Below are positions 62,061 through 64,000 of a stretch of DNA of 64,000 bases, one piece after another. The position numbers were made by a program, and so were the translations under genes. Source of the DNA: Lepidonotus clava (Eukaryota; Annelida; Polychaeta; Phyllodocida; Polynoidae); NCBI GenBank assembly GCA_936440205.1, contig OW387139.1:35862378-35926377 (forward strand), given 5' to 3'. A model generated the notes under the pieces. That model saw only the letters and a program-made list of their open reading frames with translations. It made no database searches and was not told where the DNA came from. Each line of letters opens with the position of its first letter. Position 1 is the first letter of the stretch.

Positions 62061-62258
62061 TACCTACTCGCCGTAGGAATTTGTGGAATTTCACAATAAT
62101 TCCTGTCTCCACCTCCTTCTCGCTATCTCCCAACAGGAACGGCTCATAGAAGTTCACCAAAGGCTCCGGTGAGGACTTTACAATTTGAACTGTCAGCGCC
62201 GCCCTTGCCACGTCAGGGCACCTTCTCAGCATTTGCAGTATGCCATGCAGGCACAAAC
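62061..62258 (-). CDS. Exon of unidentified gene, possible HECT-like tail
   Basis: Acceptor AG at 62260-62259, then an open frame GLCLHGILQMLRRCPDVARAALTVQIVKSSPEPLVNFYEPFLLGDSEKEVETGIIVKFHKFLRRV. It ends at a good donor GTAAGT (exon end 62061) or, less well, GTAGGT (62068). Joins in phase to the exon at 63706-63837. The pattern (FCEGL...GIL..LRR.P...R, then ...E...F..FL) loosely recalls the C-terminal part of G2E3-type HECT-like proteins; this is from memory and weak. Confidence 0.6.
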
Positions 62259-62331
62259 CTAGTAATGAAAGTTTTGAATAAAATGTAAAGCACTCTTATA
62301 CCACCACCCCCCCACCATCCCCCCAAAAATT

Positions 62332-62590
62332 CACCCTGTGCTCCCGACAGGGTCATCAAAGGCCGGGTGTGTGGTGTCCTTTCTATGGGACATTGCACAC
62401 TCAAGACCCCTTGCCACTCTTCGCAACGAGTAGGGTATTGCACCCGGTGGCGGATTTCTCCTAAACCATATCATGTATTCGGTCACCGCCCTTGTGGCGT
62501 AAAATAAGCTGAAAAGTATTACCTTGTGCAGTCTGGAAAGAACCCATAAGGGTTGGCCGGACGTTAAACTACCCCAACAAACAAACAAAA
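62332..62590 (+). mobile_element. LINE 3' UTR copy, 5' truncated
   Basis: CACCCTGTGCTCCCGACAGGGTC through GGACGTTAAACTACCCC and a CAAA tail, about 97% alike by eye to 60619-60877. A typical 5'-truncated LINE insertion, in an intron of the right-edge gene. Confidence 0.85.
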
Positions 62591-63705
62591 CTCATATCGA
62601 TTTTTGGAAAGATCTATGTGAAAACGTGCATATTAAAGGGGCTGTATCAGGGAAAAGATTCTCCTGGTGTATGCCCGTGGAATTATCAACCCCTCACCAC
62701 CCCCTCAGTCCTCTGTCACTATCCAGACTTGTGAGGGACCAGACGAACCAGGGTCCCTGGTGATTACCAGGTGACTGGGCCCGTCGCGGATTCGCACCGT
62801 CGATTCGGCCGCCCTGAAGCCACCAAGTACACCTCCCGGGCGGCCCAGTCGACGGGGCATGGGGCACCTGGAGGTGGTAACACCAACGAGCTGGCCTTGC
62901 GCACCTCGAGGCAGGCCCAGTGGACGCGTAACGGGGAATTCGCTCACCTCGAGGCGTTTAAAAGTGATGGGAGGTGTTGCCCTAAAGCCCTAATTATACT
63001 ATGCATTGGGAACACGTACCCATTGGGTCTCTCAGCCGAACGCGTCTGGCATATTTTAGACTATATTACACTACGCGTTAGGGCGAGATGCGACCCAATG
63101 CGAACTATAGGGCAAGGGGGTAGCAACGTGCCGATCTAGACATCTGTGCAATGTAAAAAAACGTAAACTTTGTTTAAATCCCTGAATCTTGACCAAACTT
63201 TGTAAATAAATTTGACTTGATGTAATAAAAATAAAATATATAAAAAAACGATCATCTGTTATTAATAAAAGCATTTTCAAAGCATTTACTGGTTGCCAAC
63301 TTCCCAGGCGTCTATCCTAAGCTACAAAACATCCTATCGAACAGGTGATAATGACCAGAGTATAATGTTACATAGTGAACAGTAGTGCCACCGCTATCAA
63401 CGGGCGAAAAGGGAAAATCGTAGTGCCCACAAATCCAAGTAACTAATGGGTCATACCCCTCCTTTAAATTACTTACCCCAGCGTTAAACAACAGAAACAA
63501 TTTAAATCTAGTATGCATCCTTATTATTTCTTTGTACTGCACAAATCATGGAAAAGTGCTTTAATTTTACATTCAGAACAACAGAAATAATAAAACCTAT
63601 ATTTTGCCTTTTCCGTGAAAGAATTTTCATCTATATATAATAAATACCAGAATGTATTGTCTAGTTGAAACGAAAAATTTAGTTTAGAGTAAAGAAAATA
63701 CATAC
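62591..63705. other. Intron-like stretch with a GC-rich segment
   Basis: 62700-62960 is distinctly GC-rich with many CG dinucleotides and short palindromes (CCAGGGTCCCTGG near 62748), unlike its AT-rich surroundings; probably repeat-derived, family unknown. The rest is AT-rich with no coding exon seen. Confidence 0.45.
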
Positions 63706-63837
63706 CTTCACAAAACTGCTCTACTGCAGGCATCTTTGACAGGTACATCTCATGCTCGATTATTGCTTTTCTGGCACTGTTGATGTGTTCGATGGTAAGA
63801 GGTTTCCTGTAAGTTGAGCAGCGTGACTGCTTCCTCG
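63706..63837 (-). CDS. Exon of unidentified right-edge gene
   Basis: Acceptor AG at 63839-63838 after a pyrimidine-rich tract, open frame RKQSRCSTYRKPLTIEHINSARKAIIEHEMYLSKMPAVEQFCE, donor G|GTATG at 63706-63705. In-phase continuation at 62258 (FCE + GLCLHG). The 5' part of the gene would lie to the right of the window. Protein family uncertain; see the partner exon. Confidence 0.6.
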
Positions 63838-63924
63838 CTGTAGAAGAGAAAAGTGACAAAAGCAAAAGAGAGTGCCTGACAAGGTCATAACAGGTGAAAC
63901 TGGCCCGTCTTTGGATGGGCCACA

Positions 63925-64000
63925 CCAGGCTGACACATGAACACCTGTTGAAAGGTGAAGGTGCTCCTATTTGTCAACAGTGTAACACCAAACTAACGGT
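63925..64000 (+). mobile_element. LINE 3' coding fragment at the window edge
   Basis: Reads the same as 60353-60436 (CACACCAGGCTGACACATGAAC onwards), i.e. the C-terminal Cys-rich part of a LINE ORF2; cut by the window end. Confidence 0.85.

Overview
The window is animal nuclear DNA, most likely from a marine invertebrate. Intron-rich genes for a cytochrome P450, TUBGCP4 and PRCC sit among very many short inverted-repeat transposons, tRNA-like SINEs, LINE tails and Ty3/Gypsy elements. I cannot fix the phylum from sequence alone; nothing looks bacterial.

Layout. (1) 1-3835: the first coding exon of an unidentified secreted or membrane protein on the minus strand (1406-1511), inside a repeat-rich stretch with several MITE-like elements. 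(2) 3836-34497, minus: a complete 11-exon cytochrome P450 gene. I followed all splice phases and obtained 502 codons with the I-helix, ExxR, PERF and haem-cysteine motifs. Its last intron (4107-28548) is 24.4 kb long because it holds a satellite array (about 225 bp period) into which a 19.9-kb Ty3/Gypsy element (6699-26614) has inserted in the opposite orientation. (3) 36402-46541, plus: complete 16-exon TUBGCP4 (gamma-tubulin complex component 4, about 659 aa), head-to-head with the P450 gene. (4) 50240-57513, minus: complete 7-exon PRCC gene (503 aa), tail-to-tail with TUBGCP4. (5) 57789-64000: a repeat graveyard with a Ty3/Gypsy gag-to-protease fossil, SINEs, LINE 3' pieces and two or three coding exons of an unidentified minus-strand gene that runs off the right edge.

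The main item of interest is the giant Gypsy element. Its two 616-bp LTRs read identical throughout, it has a 4-bp AAGT target duplication, and its gag, pol and env-like frames are all long and open, so it looks whole and very young. It also carries extra ORFs between pol and env, and a 6.4-kb 3' region with an antisense ORF of 216 codons that vaguely resembles SGNH/GDSL-hydrolase-like proteins. A second theme is a SINE whose 3' end matches the 3' end of a LINE in the same window, the classic sign of a SINE/LINE partnership. Exon coordinates were worked out by eye from splice consensus, phase and remembered family sequences; no search was run.
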